Below the pieces are notes generated by a model. That model was not told the origin of the DNA, searched no databases, and saw nothing but the letters and a program-made list of their open reading frames with translations. From Massilia sp. BJB1822 (GTDB lineage Bacteria > Pseudomonadota > Gammaproteobacteria > Burkholderiales > Burkholderiaceae_D): a DNA stretch of 64,000 bases. Position numbers and translations under genes: made by a program. This document shows, piece after piece, positions 24,983 to 33,997 of the stretch (position 1 is the stretch's first letter; each line of letters starts with the position of its first letter). The DNA lies in the NCBI RefSeq assembly GCF_013369485.1, contig NZ_JABWEB010000023.1:17100-81099 (forward strand), written 5' to 3'.

Positions 24983-25789
24983 ATGAACGCCAGCCAATGG
25001 ATTGCTTTTGGAACCCTTTGTTGTGCCTGGCCAGGATTCGCATTGGCCATGTGTTCGCGCCCGATCAAGGTTCCCCTTGCGCCGCATGGGATGACCGTCG
25101 TCGTCAAAAACGGCAATGCGGCGGGCGTCGTTCCCGAAATGCTGGAAGTATTCGGCGATAAATATGGTTGCAAGTTCGGATTCCCTGTCGTGCCGCGCGC
25201 CCGGCTCGAAATGCTGTTTCGCACAGGAGATGCCGATATTGTGGCGATAGCGACGCGCTCGCCTGAACGCGACCTGTCCGGCACCTTTGTCCCTGTCTTC
25301 AAGTACCGCGCGGTTTTGGTGGGCCTGAAGCCGACAAACACTGCGGCACAATCGGTCGACGAGCTGATCAAGCATACGGACTTGCGCATCGGCTTGGTAC
25401 GCGGCTTTGACTACGGTCCCGCTTACCGGCGACTGCTCGAACCGGACATGGCAGGGCGGGTGCAGTACGCCAACGACTTGAGCGATCTGATGCGCAGGAT
25501 TCAGGCCAAAATTGCCGATGTGACGATCCTGCCGTATAGCAGCGCCTACAACACCATTGTCGAGGATGCCCGCTTGAGCGGCTTGGACGCCAAACTGGCC
25601 ATCAGCCCCCTCGAAGACTTGCCTTGGCAGGACGCAGGATTCTATGTGTCCAAGCGCACCTTGAGCCCTGCGGACCAGGCCGTTTTAATCGAGATGCTGG
25701 GTAGCGACGAGGTGGGCAAGCATTTCCTGAAGTCTTTGTCGAAGCTGATCCCGCCTGCCGTTTTGGGCCTGACGGTGAAGCGAAACTAA
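24983..25789 (+). CDS. Periplasmic substrate-binding-type protein (SBP family 3)
   Basis: 268 residues with signal peptide (IAFGTLCCAWPGFALA). The domain pattern includes AAGVVPEMLEVFGDKYGC and LEMLFRTGDADIVAIATRSPERDLSG, typical of bacterial extracellular solute-binding family 3. No ABC permease or ATPase lies nearby, so it may be an orphan binder or sensor. It is 87 bases downstream of the channel gene and on the same strand, hence possibly part of the catabolic unit, but no ribosome-binding site is obvious. Confidence 0.7.
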   Translation: MNASQWIAFGTLCCAWPGFALAMCSRPIKVPLAPHGMTVVVKNGNAAGVVPEMLEVFGDKYGCKFGFPVVPRARLEMLFRTGDADIVAIATRSPERDLSGTFVPVFKYRAVLVGLKPTNTAAQSVDELIKHTDLRIGLVRGFDYGPAYRRLLEPDMAGRVQYANDLSDLMRRIQAKIADVTILPYSSAYNTIVEDARLSGLDAKLAISPLEDLPWQDAGFYVSKRTLSPADQAVLIEMLGSDEVGKHFLKSLSKLIPPAVLGLTVKRN

Positions 25790-25858
25790 GCGCGGTGGCT
25801 CCGTCCTCGTGGCAGTCCGTTAAGCGATAGGATGTGTCCGGTCATACGGGAGGCAAGA

Positions 25859-26806
25859 TCACGGCTCGCCGGCATGCGCCTTAAGCGGCGCTGCTGGTAG
25901 CAGGTGCTCCGCCATGAAGTCGACGAAGGCTCGCACCCGCGGCAGCAGTTGCCGGTTGGACGGCCACAAGACCCAGAAGGTGCTGGCGGCGCCCGTCCAC
26001 TCATCGAGCACCGTCACCAGCGCACCGTCGGCGAGCGCTTGCTGGACGGCGAAATCCGGCAGACAGGCGATGCCATGGCCCTGCCGTGCCATGTAGAGCA
26101 GGGTTTCGATGTGGTTGCTGGTCATACCGGGAGGGAGCCGGACGTCGACATCCTGGCCGGCGCGCCGCAAGGGCCATTTTTCCAGCAGGCCGGTGCTGGG
26201 GAAACGATGCAATAGGCAGGCATGGCTGGCCAGATCGGCCGGTTGTTCCGGCACGCCGTGGCGGGCGAAGTAGGCGGGGGCGCCCACGCACAAGAAGCGG
26301 CTGCTGCCAAGGCGCTTGCTTAACAGGCGCGAGTCGCTGAGTTCGCCCGTACGCACGACGGCATCGAAGCCTTCGTCGATCACATCCACCAGCCGGTCGC
26401 TGAAATCCAGGTCGAGCTCGATCTGCGGATAACGCGCGGCGAAGGCCGACAGCACCGGCAGCATCAGGCCGCTAACCAGCGGCAGGCTGACCCGTAGGCG
26501 GCCTTGCGGGCTGGCCTTGGTGCCGGCCAGCTCATTTTCCGCCGCCGCCACCTCGGCCAGGATGCGCCGGCTGCGTTCCAGGAAGAGCATTCCCTCAGAT
26601 GTCAGGCTGACGCTCCGGGTGCTGCGCTGAAACAGGCGCACACCGAGTTTTGCTTCCAGCCGCGCGATGCCCTTGCTGACGGCCGAGGCGGAGATGCCCA
26701 GTTGCCGCCCCGCCGCCACGAAGCTGCGCAGTTCGGCTACCCGCACAAAGATGCTCATGCCACTCAGGCTATCCAATTCATTTGCCATTGATGAAGAATC
26801 AGTCAT
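25859..26806 (-). CDS. LysR-family regulator divergent to the MFS exporter
   Basis: 315 residues from ATG 26806 (a further upstream in-frame ATG and an internal one at the MANELD position are alternatives). N-terminal HTH: FVAAGRQLGISASAVSKGIARLE with LGVRLFQRSTR following; effector domain of the Bac_chp/CrgA-like type. Transcribed divergently from the exporter gene with about 80 bases between, so it most likely controls that exporter. Confidence 0.88.
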   Translation of the reverse strand: MTDSSSMANELDSLSGMSIFVRVAELRSFVAAGRQLGISASAVSKGIARLEAKLGVRLFQRSTRSVSLTSEGMLFLERSRRILAEVAAAENELAGTKASPQGRLRVSLPLVSGLMLPVLSAFAARYPQIELDLDFSDRLVDVIDEGFDAVVRTGELSDSRLLSKRLGSSRFLCVGAPAYFARHGVPEQPADLASHACLLHRFPSTGLLEKWPLRRAGQDVDVRLPPGMTSNHIETLLYMARQGHGIACLPDFAVQQALADGALVTVLDEWTGAASTFWVLWPSNRQLLPRVRAFVDFMAEHLLPAAPLKAHAGEP

Positions 26807-26887
26807 GTTTGTAGGGATGGTACGCCTATTTTTCGATGTTTGATTCCTGGATAGCATGAATACTCTCAATCATAAGCAGGAGATTTG

Positions 26888-28411
26888 ATGACCAGTACTG
26901 CCATAACCGTTCCGGACGCCGTCCGCACCGTCCCCCTGATCTTGACCGCTTGCCTGACGGCGGCGGTTATTCCCCTGAGCATTGCCGGCCCGGCTGTGGT
27001 CGTCCCCTCGATCAAACAGGCCCTGGGCGGTAGCACGGCCGAGCTCACCTGGCTCATCAACGCTTACATTCTTACCTACGGCAGCGCGACCCTGGCGGCT
27101 GGCAGCCTGGCCGATACATATGGGCGCAAACGGACCTGGCTGGTAGGCATGCTGCTGTTTGCGCTGGTGACCATGGCCATTCCCTTCATGCCCTCCGTGC
27201 TCTGGATCGACCTGCTGCGGCTGACGCAAGGTTTGGCAGCGGCGGCAGCTTTCGCGGGCGCCATGGCGGCGCTGACGCAGGAATTCGACGGCCATGCCCG
27301 CACCCGGGCATTTAGCCTGATCGGGACCACCTTCGGCGCGGGGGCGGCCTTCGGTCCCTTTCTGGCAGGGCTGCTGACCGACAAGCTGGGTTGGCAATGG
27401 GTGTTCCTGTTGCCGGCCCTGCTTGCGGTGCTGGCCGTGTTCCTGGTTGCGCGCTATGCCCGCGAGACGCGCGATCCGCTGGCCTCGGGCCTGGATTGGC
27501 CCGGCGCCATCAGTTTCACTGCCGGGTTGGCGTTGCTTATTTTTGGGGTGGTCCTGGCTCCCGGGAAGGGTTGGGGCCATGTCACGGTGCTGGCTTCGCT
27601 GGCCAGCGCCGTTGCGCTGCTGTGCGCCTTCGTCCTCATTGAGTTGCGCCGCGAGCGGCCGATGCTCGACCTCTCGCTGTTTGCCAATGCGCGCTTTGTC
27701 GGCGTGCAGGTGCTTGCGGTCGCGCCGGCCTACGCCTACATCGTGTTGCTCGTCATTCTGCCTGCGCGCTTCATCGGGGTGGAAGGGGAGAGCGCGCTGA
27801 GCGCGGGCAGGATGATGATCGCCTTGTCCGGCCCCTTGCTGATCGTTCCCTTCATCGCTGGTCAACTGGCGCGCTGGATCAATGTCGGTACTTTGTCGGC
27901 GCTAGGACTGCTTATCGCTGCAATGGGGCTGGCCTGGCTGGGTCAGAGTCTTTCCAGTGAAACTGTAGGCCGCTATCTGGCGATGGCCGTCATCGGCATC
28001 GGCATCGGCCTGCCCTGGGGCGTGATGGATGGCCTGGCCGTGAGCGTGGTGCCCAAGGAGCGGGCCGGCATGGCGGCCGGCATCTTCAATGCGGTTCGCC
28101 TGGCCGGTGATGGCATCGCCCTGGCGACAGTCGGCGCCATGTTGTCTGCCCGGATGCTGTCCGGATTGCGGACTGCGGCGGCCGATGGCCGCTCAGGCGG
28201 TGCGCAGGACGGGGATCTGGTGGCGGCGTCGAACTGGCTTGCCATGAGCGATATGGGACAGGCACTGGCTCACTTACCGACAGCGGGCAAGGCGCTGCTG
28301 CTGGAAGTCTACGAGGCGGCTTTGCTGTGGCAGTTGCAGATGCTAGCCGCAGCGGCGGCGGCAACGGCGGTGGTGATTTTCCTGCTCATGGGCAGAGCGG
28401 GATCGCGTTAG
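26888..28411 (+). CDS. MFS drug exporter, DHA2 (14-TM) family
   Basis: 507 residues, about 14 hydrophobic segments. Motif A-like GSLADTYGRKRTWLVG lies after TM2 (about residues 74-89), and motif C-like GTTFGAGAAFGPFLAGLL in TM5. Likely exports toxic compounds by proton antiport. Start at ATG 26888 with AGGAG upstream. Its stop overlaps the convergent LysR stop by four bases. Confidence 0.88.
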   Translation: MTSTAITVPDAVRTVPLILTACLTAAVIPLSIAGPAVVVPSIKQALGGSTAELTWLINAYILTYGSATLAAGSLADTYGRKRTWLVGMLLFALVTMAIPFMPSVLWIDLLRLTQGLAAAAAFAGAMAALTQEFDGHARTRAFSLIGTTFGAGAAFGPFLAGLLTDKLGWQWVFLLPALLAVLAVFLVARYARETRDPLASGLDWPGAISFTAGLALLIFGVVLAPGKGWGHVTVLASLASAVALLCAFVLIELRRERPMLDLSLFANARFVGVQVLAVAPAYAYIVLLVILPARFIGVEGESALSAGRMMIALSGPLLIVPFIAGQLARWINVGTLSALGLLIAAMGLAWLGQSLSSETVGRYLAMAVIGIGIGLPWGVMDGLAVSVVPKERAGMAAGIFNAVRLAGDGIALATVGAMLSARMLSGLRTAAADGRSGGAQDGDLVAASNWLAMSDMGQALAHLPTAGKALLLEVYEAALLWQLQMLAAAAAATAVVIFLLMGRAGSR

Positions 28412-29310
28412 GTGGCCGTAGCGAGAAGAATTGCTGCCCTCAACCACTGATGGGCTGGATCGGCTTCCTTTCGGGCATGCCATGCTTGCTGATACGAAAA
28501 TTCCGCAAGATCCAGTGGCGGCGCGAACTCTCGCAAGCTAGTGTATTGTTCTTGTCCCTTTGTGGTGCGGCTGGCCACCGTCAGGATTAAATCTGTCCCA
28601 GCGATGACCGACGCGGCAGCGCTCCAATGAGGCAAGGTGAGCGCGATATGACGTTTGAGTCCGCGTGCCGCTAATGCTTTCTCGATTTCACCCGTAGCGT
28701 CGGGCCGCATTGCAAGCGTCATATGTGGGCGGCTTAACCAATCTTGCAGTTCCATTGCCCCATTGTCTGGTAGAACAGCCGCATCTGCCAGGCAAACGAA
28801 TCGCTCCCTGAATAGGTCCTGCCGCCGAATTTCCTCGGGTGCGTCGGGAAAGACTCCCAGCGCGAGATCAAGCTCGCCGTCAGCGAGTTGAATCAGCATT
28901 GCTTCCCTGCTGGCTTGACTGATCGCCAAATCAATCCCAGGCGCTTCGCGCCGGATGCGCTGCATCAGCTTTGGCAAAATGAGGTGGGCGGCATAGTCCG
29001 ATAGCGCAAGCCTGAAACGGCCGCGCGCCAGCGCAGGATCGAACGCTGGTGCCTCCAGCAGCGCATTGAGACCATGCAGCGCGTTCTCAAGCGGCTGGAT
29101 AAGCCCTTGTGCCCGCGCGCTTAACGTCATCCTGCCGCCCGTCCTGACTAAAAGAGGATCGTCGAACAACTCCCGCAATTGGGCCAGCGAATGGCTTACC
29201 GCTGGCTGGCTCTTGTGTAGCCGAACAGCCGCGCGTGTGACGTGCTTCTCTGCAAGGAGGGCATGTAGGGTGAGCAGAAGGTTGAGGTCAATTCTTCTAA
29301 GTTCATCCAT
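28408..29310 (-). CDS. LysR-family regulator (NodD/PcpR-like group)
   Basis: 300 residues. HTH: LHALLAEKHVTRAAVRLHKS, then QPAVSHSLAQLRELFDDPLL (about 15-55). The effector domain has RFRLALSDYAAHLILPKLMQ. Divergent to the DMT transporter gene at 29409, the probable target. Confidence 0.9.
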   Translation of the reverse strand: MDELRRIDLNLLLTLHALLAEKHVTRAAVRLHKSQPAVSHSLAQLRELFDDPLLVRTGGRMTLSARAQGLIQPLENALHGLNALLEAPAFDPALARGRFRLALSDYAAHLILPKLMQRIRREAPGIDLAISQASREAMLIQLADGELDLALGVFPDAPEEIRRQDLFRERFVCLADAAVLPDNGAMELQDWLSRPHMTLAMRPDATGEIEKALAARGLKRHIALTLPHWSAAASVIAGTDLILTVASRTTKGQEQYTSLREFAPPLDLAEFSYQQAWHARKEADPAHQWLRAAILLATAT

Positions 29311-29408
29311 GGCGCGAATATGGAGTGTGCATATAAAAGATTTCCATTAGCTATGTGGATAAATCATCATACGGCTATCCAAACTTCTGCACAATCCAAG
29401 GAGCTTCC

Positions 29409-30017
29409 ATGTTCAGTAAAACTGCACTTTCGCTCTGGCCCGTCGGCGTGGCCTTGCTCGCCGGCGCCGGCATTCCGTTTCAAGCTGCCAGCAACGCCGC
29501 CGTCGGGCGCGCGTTGGGGCATCCCTTTTGGGGAGCGATCACCTCGTTGCTTATCAGCGCGATGGTGATACTGCCCCTGCTCGGTGCTCAGCGCGCCTCC
29601 GCACCTACGATCTCGACCGCATTACAAGGTCCGTGGTGGCTCTGGGTAGGCGGCATCTTTGGCGCCGTATACGTAAGCGGCGCAGCCGCAGTCACGCCCA
29701 AGCTGGGCGCCGCCGGCTTCCTGGTCTGCGTTGTGGCTGGACAGATGGTGGTGGCCATGGTGGTCGACCACTTCGGTTGGATGGGCATCGCGCCCAAACC
29801 GGTCACCTTGCTGCGCCTGGCAGGCGTGGCATTGATTTTGGGCGGTGCGCTGCTCGTACACCTGGCTAGCGCTAAACAGCCTGAACCAGGTCAACCTGCA
29901 GGAACAACGCCAACTGACTGGCCGCAGGCCGGAAATGCATCGTGGCAGCGACCTTCGAACATCAGGCACGCTGTGCACACCGAGATATCGCGTAATCGGT
30001 CTGCCAGCGATGTTTAG
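29409..30017 (+). CDS. Small DMT-type transporter (YdcZ/DUF606 family)
   Basis: 202 residues from ATG 29409 behind AAGGAG. Five hydrophobic helices; motifs GIPFQAASNAAVGRALGHPFWG, VGGIFGAVYVSGAAAVTPKLG and VVDHFGWMGI are typical of the 140-150-residue YdcZ family. The last 40 residues are hydrophilic and unlike the family, perhaps an extended tail after a lost stop. Confidence 0.8.
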   Translation: MFSKTALSLWPVGVALLAGAGIPFQAASNAAVGRALGHPFWGAITSLLISAMVILPLLGAQRASAPTISTALQGPWWLWVGGIFGAVYVSGAAAVTPKLGAAGFLVCVVAGQMVVAMVVDHFGWMGIAPKPVTLLRLAGVALILGGALLVHLASAKQPEPGQPAGTTPTDWPQAGNASWQRPSNIRHAVHTEISRNRSASDV

Positions 30018-30358
30018 CATTTGCATCTAGCCGCCATCTCGAAAGTCAGCCTGCGGGTGGAGGCGATCTAGAAAGAGAAATACTTTGATTGCGCGCATCG
30101 ATCTGCTCTTAGCCTGCTCTGGGGGGAGTTCCCACATACTTATATTTTCGATAGTGACATTTGATGATAATTTCACCCGTGAGTTTTCTTTATTATATTG
30201 CACGCATAATTTGATGCTGACGCTTTATTCCTATTTCATATTCATATCGCCATATGAAATTCAGAACCGAAGCGTGTTGTTGGGGTTAAGTTCGCGCTTG
30301 ACTAAAGCGCGCCCTTGGCAGAGTGCAAAGGAATTCTTTTTGAGGGCAGTTGGCGTCA
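30018..30358. other. AT-rich intergenic region upstream of the TonB receptor
   Basis: 341 bases, no gene supported. AT-rich 30140-30250 and the palindrome at 30241-30258 suggest the receptor's control region. The composition differs from that of neighbouring host genes. Confidence 0.5.
30241..30258. promoter_or_regulatory. Palindrome upstream of TonB receptor
   Basis: TTCATAT-CGCC-ATATGAA, a perfect 7-bp inverted repeat about 100 bases before the receptor start, with an extra overlapping TTCATAT half to its left. Candidate operator; the regulator is not known. Confidence 0.4.
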
Positions 30359-32524
30359 ATGAGCGAAATTTTAAGCCGTCCTGAAACGAACGAATGTCGA
30401 AAATCACGAGTAACACCCATTGCCTTGATCATCGTGGGATTGGTTCACGCCAAGGCATATGCTGAGCAAGTGACGCAACTCGCCCCGGAGATTGAAAAGG
30501 TCGAAGTTAAGGGCGATTCTAACCGTCAATCAATTGCTGGCAAAGTTGCCGTGGAGCGTAGTGAGATTGTCAAATACGGCGACACATCGCTGAGCGACGT
30601 CTTGAAGCGGCTGCCCGGGGTCACAGTCAATGCTGGCGGCATCAGCCTGCGTGGACTCGGTAATGGTTATACGCAAATTCTCCTGAACGGCGATGCGGTG
30701 CCGCCCGGCTTTTCCATTGAGTCCATTTCGCCGGATTTGATTGAGCGCATCGAGATCATGCGCACGGCCAGCGCAGACGTAAGCACCCAGGCCATTGCCG
30801 GGACAATCAATGTGGTGTTACGGAAAGTTGTATCGGAAAGCCAGACTGAAGTCAAAATTGCTGCCGATGGAAACAATGCCGGCGTTCATCCAAACCTCAC
30901 AATTCAAAAAACTGACCGCCGAGATGCGTTCTCATACAGCGTCGTAGGCGTCGCGTATCGCAAGAAATCGGAAGAGCCGCAGACAATTCTGGAACGTACT
31001 GACGCAAATGGACAGTTGCGTAACCTTCGTTTGACAGTGCAGGACAATGACGAGGTGGCTGACGTCATATCGCTCACGCCTAGGATGAATTGGAAGTGGG
31101 ATAATGGCGATGTCCTGTCGATTCAGACGTATATCGAGAAGCGGCGTACAAAATTCGATACGATAAATCGGGAGAGTTTGATCGCCGGCGATTCGAGCAC
31201 GTATCCGTTCAACACGGAACGCGGCGCATCCGATATTCTGACCACGCGCTCGGACCTCTCCTGGGACCATCGCTTTTCAGCGCTCGGGAAATTGAGCGTC
31301 AAGATTGGCGCCAACTACAACAAGCGAGATAACACCTACCGTTTTGACGGTACACCTGCCGTTTCAACCGAGTCGGCGGTTCGTACCGTGCTGTCCGACG
31401 CAAATGACAACTCGCTGACCTCAACCGGAAAATTACTCACGCCAGTCGTTGGGGGACACAGCATTAGTCTCGGGTGGGATGCAGCGCATGCCCAACGCGG
31501 TGAACATCGTCTTCAGCGGGACCTCAATGACCGTGGTGAAATGGCGGAAACGCTGAACGAGGCATACGATGCAACGGTACGCAAACTAGCGCTCTACGTG
31601 CAGGATAACTGGGACGTCAGCAAGGATTTTCAGGTATATGCCGGCGTGCGCTGGGAATACCTGGGCACGGAGAGTCTGAGCCGAGAGGCACGTGAGGTGA
31701 GAAATAGCTCTACCGTATGGAGTCCGGTGCTACAGTCGATGTGGGAGGTCCTTGGCGGGGATCAAGTGCGCCTCAGTCTGGCGCGCACTTACAAGGCGCC
31801 GGCGACGGCCAACCTGATGCCACGCCGCTTCGTGATCAACAATAACAACAATCCCACGACGCCTGACCGCCAGGGGAATCCAAATCTGCGACCTGAACTG
31901 GCATGGGGATTGGACGTGACGTATGAGCACCGGTTCGAGAAGTCCTACTCGGCAAGCATCAATGCCTACACTCGTTACATTGACGACGTCACAGTGCAGC
32001 AGTTGATGCAAGACGGCAGCACCTGGGTTTCCACCCCTGCCAATGCTGGTAAGGCGCGCGCTCAAGGCGTGTCGGTCGAGATGAAGTTCCCCTTGCGGTA
32101 TTGGCTTGCTGCCGCGCGCAACATCGATGTCCGTTTTGATCTGTCGCGCAACTGGTCATCCGTTGATGCTGTCCACAAGCCGAACAACCGGCTGACGCAG
32201 CAGGTTCCGCTGTCCACCAACCTCGGGCTTGAGTATCAGCCCGGCGGCGCACTGTCGGCCGGCGCGAACTTCGGCTTCCGACGCGGAGGCCTGACAAACA
32301 CTTCAGACGTATTGAGCTACTACGCAGGGAGTTCCCGGACGCTTGATACCTATCTCGTCTGGAAAATGCGTCCCAAGATGAAGTTGCGGCTTGCTCTCAA
32401 CAACATCCTTCATCCGGATTCGCGATCCGCTATTGCTTATGCCGATGTGTCCACTGGCGTCCTTCGCAGTTACGTGACGCCGACTCATACAACGTTGAAA
32501 GCTGCCCTGGAAATTCAACTGTAA
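30359..32524 (+). CDS. TonB-dependent outer-membrane receptor (paralogue of 47311)
   Basis: 721 residues from ATG 30359. The plug domain includes EIVKYGDTSLSDVLKRLPGV and a long stretch with ISLRGLGNGYTQILLNGDAV and QAIAGTINVVLRK; the beta barrel ends KAALEIQL. A signal sequence is probable (VTPIALIIVGLVHAKAYA). The plug is strikingly similar to the receptor at 47311 (RGLGSGYVQILLNG; QAIAGTINIVLRK), so the two are paralogues. Ligand unknown; likely a siderophore or peptide-like molecule. The next ORF begins right after its stop. Confidence 0.9.
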   Translation: MSEILSRPETNECRKSRVTPIALIIVGLVHAKAYAEQVTQLAPEIEKVEVKGDSNRQSIAGKVAVERSEIVKYGDTSLSDVLKRLPGVTVNAGGISLRGLGNGYTQILLNGDAVPPGFSIESISPDLIERIEIMRTASADVSTQAIAGTINVVLRKVVSESQTEVKIAADGNNAGVHPNLTIQKTDRRDAFSYSVVGVAYRKKSEEPQTILERTDANGQLRNLRLTVQDNDEVADVISLTPRMNWKWDNGDVLSIQTYIEKRRTKFDTINRESLIAGDSSTYPFNTERGASDILTTRSDLSWDHRFSALGKLSVKIGANYNKRDNTYRFDGTPAVSTESAVRTVLSDANDNSLTSTGKLLTPVVGGHSISLGWDAAHAQRGEHRLQRDLNDRGEMAETLNEAYDATVRKLALYVQDNWDVSKDFQVYAGVRWEYLGTESLSREAREVRNSSTVWSPVLQSMWEVLGGDQVRLSLARTYKAPATANLMPRRFVINNNNNPTTPDRQGNPNLRPELAWGLDVTYEHRFEKSYSASINAYTRYIDDVTVQQLMQDGSTWVSTPANAGKARAQGVSVEMKFPLRYWLAAARNIDVRFDLSRNWSSVDAVHKPNNRLTQQVPLSTNLGLEYQPGGALSAGANFGFRRGGLTNTSDVLSYYAGSSRTLDTYLVWKMRPKMKLRLALNNILHPDSRSAIAYADVSTGVLRSYVTPTHTTLKAALEIQL

Positions 32525-32665
32525 ATGTTGACCTGCTTTTTTACCGGTGCCAGTGTTTTGACTGATTTAAAAGCTACTGCTGATGCAGTTCGGAATTTAT
32601 TGTTGAATGGGCCGCTTAGGCCGAATAAGCCACCGAAAGATGGCTTGCCGCCTGGGGGATATTGA
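32525..32665 (+). CDS. Tiny ORF (46 aa) directly after the TonB receptor
   Basis: ATG follows the receptor stop with no gap (TAAATG). The product has a hydrophobic/helical first half (FFTGASVLTDLKATADAV, then RNLLLNG) and a Pro/Gly/Lys-rich tail (PLRPNKPPKDGLPPGGY). It ends 15 bases before the next gene. No family recognised. It could be a short peptide precursor or signal, or chance; the ribosome-binding site is weak. Confidence 0.35.
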   Translation: MLTCFFTGASVLTDLKATADAVRNLLLNGPLRPNKPPKDGLPPGGY

Positions 32666-32680
32666 ATCATAGGGAATTAT

Positions 32681-33577
32681 ATGAGTGATGATATGGAGTT
32701 CCTGTCGCTGTGTATGACTCGTTTGGGAGCGGATTGGGCCTCGATTGCCTCTCAGCTAGATCAGGCTGGATATGGTTTGCCTTCACGGATATGGCGAGAG
32801 TCTGAGGAAAGTTTTGCTCGCAGTGAAATGGAACTCGCATCATTGAAGAAGTATCGGGATGAGTACGCGAAGGAGCGACTGAGTGCTCTACGAGGTCCTT
32901 TGAATATGCTGACAGGAAAATTGCCTGAGCATACTACATATCGATCAGAGTTCTTGGAAGTTTTGCGAGAAAACAAAAGAAAGGGGCTTTTGAAAACTGA
33001 GGGGGGATTTGAGTCTCATCAAATAGAACCTTGCATTAAACGTCGTCTGGAAACCAAGGCCATTGATGCCGCAACGTTTGTTAATGATATTAGGGAGACT
33101 AGGAGGCGGCAGATAAGTTTAATGGGGTTGGGGGAGGGAAGCGACTATCCCCCTTTTGAGGAAGTTCCGGATTTTGATTTTCTGGTGACCTTGTATGCAA
33201 ATGCCTTAGGGGGTGAATTCTCATACGCTACTGTTCCTGGCGGCGCTGTTTTCTCTGCGCACCTGCTTGAGAATAAATGGAATTTTGCATTGTGGGACGA
33301 ATCCGAGTCAAATCTGAAGCATGCGCTACTTGACGTCAGTTTTATTGTATTTGACTCTAAGGTCTCTCCATCTGGGGTGGTTAGAAAGCGAAACTATATT
33401 GCCAAATTCTCTCCAGAGGATCTGATTCAAAGGTATCATGGAACAAGAAATTTTTCCAAGGGATCTCTGCCTGATCTTTTGTATTCGGTAAATGCGACTG
33501 CTGTATTAACGAAAATCGTCTTTTCTCGACTGAGAGAAATAATACTGGGCGAATTGGCTGGCCGGAGTTTGACTTAG
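32681..33577 (+). CDS. Unknown low-GC protein (298 aa)
   Basis: ATG 32681 preceded by AGGGA. Soluble, no signal peptide or membrane helix. Charged helical N-terminal half (SESFARSEMELASLKKYRDEYAKERL-type composition) and a C-terminal beta-rich part (FDFLVTLYANALGGEFSYAT; NKWNFALWDESES). Markedly AT-rich compared with flanking host genes, so probably transferred. No family recognised. It may form an operon with the TonB receptor and the 46-aa ORF. Confidence 0.7.
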   Translation: MSDDMEFLSLCMTRLGADWASIASQLDQAGYGLPSRIWRESEESFARSEMELASLKKYRDEYAKERLSALRGPLNMLTGKLPEHTTYRSEFLEVLRENKRKGLLKTEGGFESHQIEPCIKRRLETKAIDAATFVNDIRETRRRQISLMGLGEGSDYPPFEEVPDFDFLVTLYANALGGEFSYATVPGGAVFSAHLLENKWNFALWDESESNLKHALLDVSFIVFDSKVSPSGVVRKRNYIAKFSPEDLIQRYHGTRNFSKGSLPDLLYSVNATAVLTKIVFSRLREIILGELAGRSLT

Positions 33578-33997
33578 ATCAGAAGGGCTGTATCTTGAAA
33601 AATAGTCATGCCTTAAGCTGGGTAAGTCATATGCCGATCTATCAGCTGCTGTGAGCCGTACCTGAGTTTTTGGCCCTGTCGGCCGCTGCGTAAACTCCTT
33701 TGTGCCAGCGCTGTGGCCTTGCCTGCCGCTTTCGTTCTGATCTATCTGGATCGCAGCGTGCGCGCCGCCTGACCCGCAAGATGCTGGCAACGGCATCGCC
33801 GCCATCTGTCCCGGCCGCCACCTAAGTTCCTTGCGTGCCAAAGCAGAGCGCTCCCCAGCGCTTTGCTTATTTGTCCTTGGCAGCTATGAATATTTCTGAA
33901 AAACAAAGATAATTGACGTTTATTAATTTTTCGACGCCCCCGTTGACTTGGGCTGAGCTTTTTGCGCGTTGATCGTGTTTTTCGTGAAAGTTTAGGA
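33578..33997. other. Intergenic region before the RTX protein gene
   Basis: 420 bases. A minus-strand open frame (33506-33841) overlaps the end of the preceding gene and has no domain or ribosome-binding site, so no gene is called. An AT-rich stretch at about 33880-33960 probably carries the promoter of the large gene. Confidence 0.45.

Noticed and set aside
26870..27865. 331-codon open frame antisense to the MFS exporter
   Set aside because: Low-complexity Gln/Arg/Gly composition typical of antisense to high-GC membrane genes.
33506..33841. Minus-strand open frame between the unknown AT-rich gene and the RTX gene
   Set aside because: Overlaps the end of the plus-strand gene, biased composition, no start signal.
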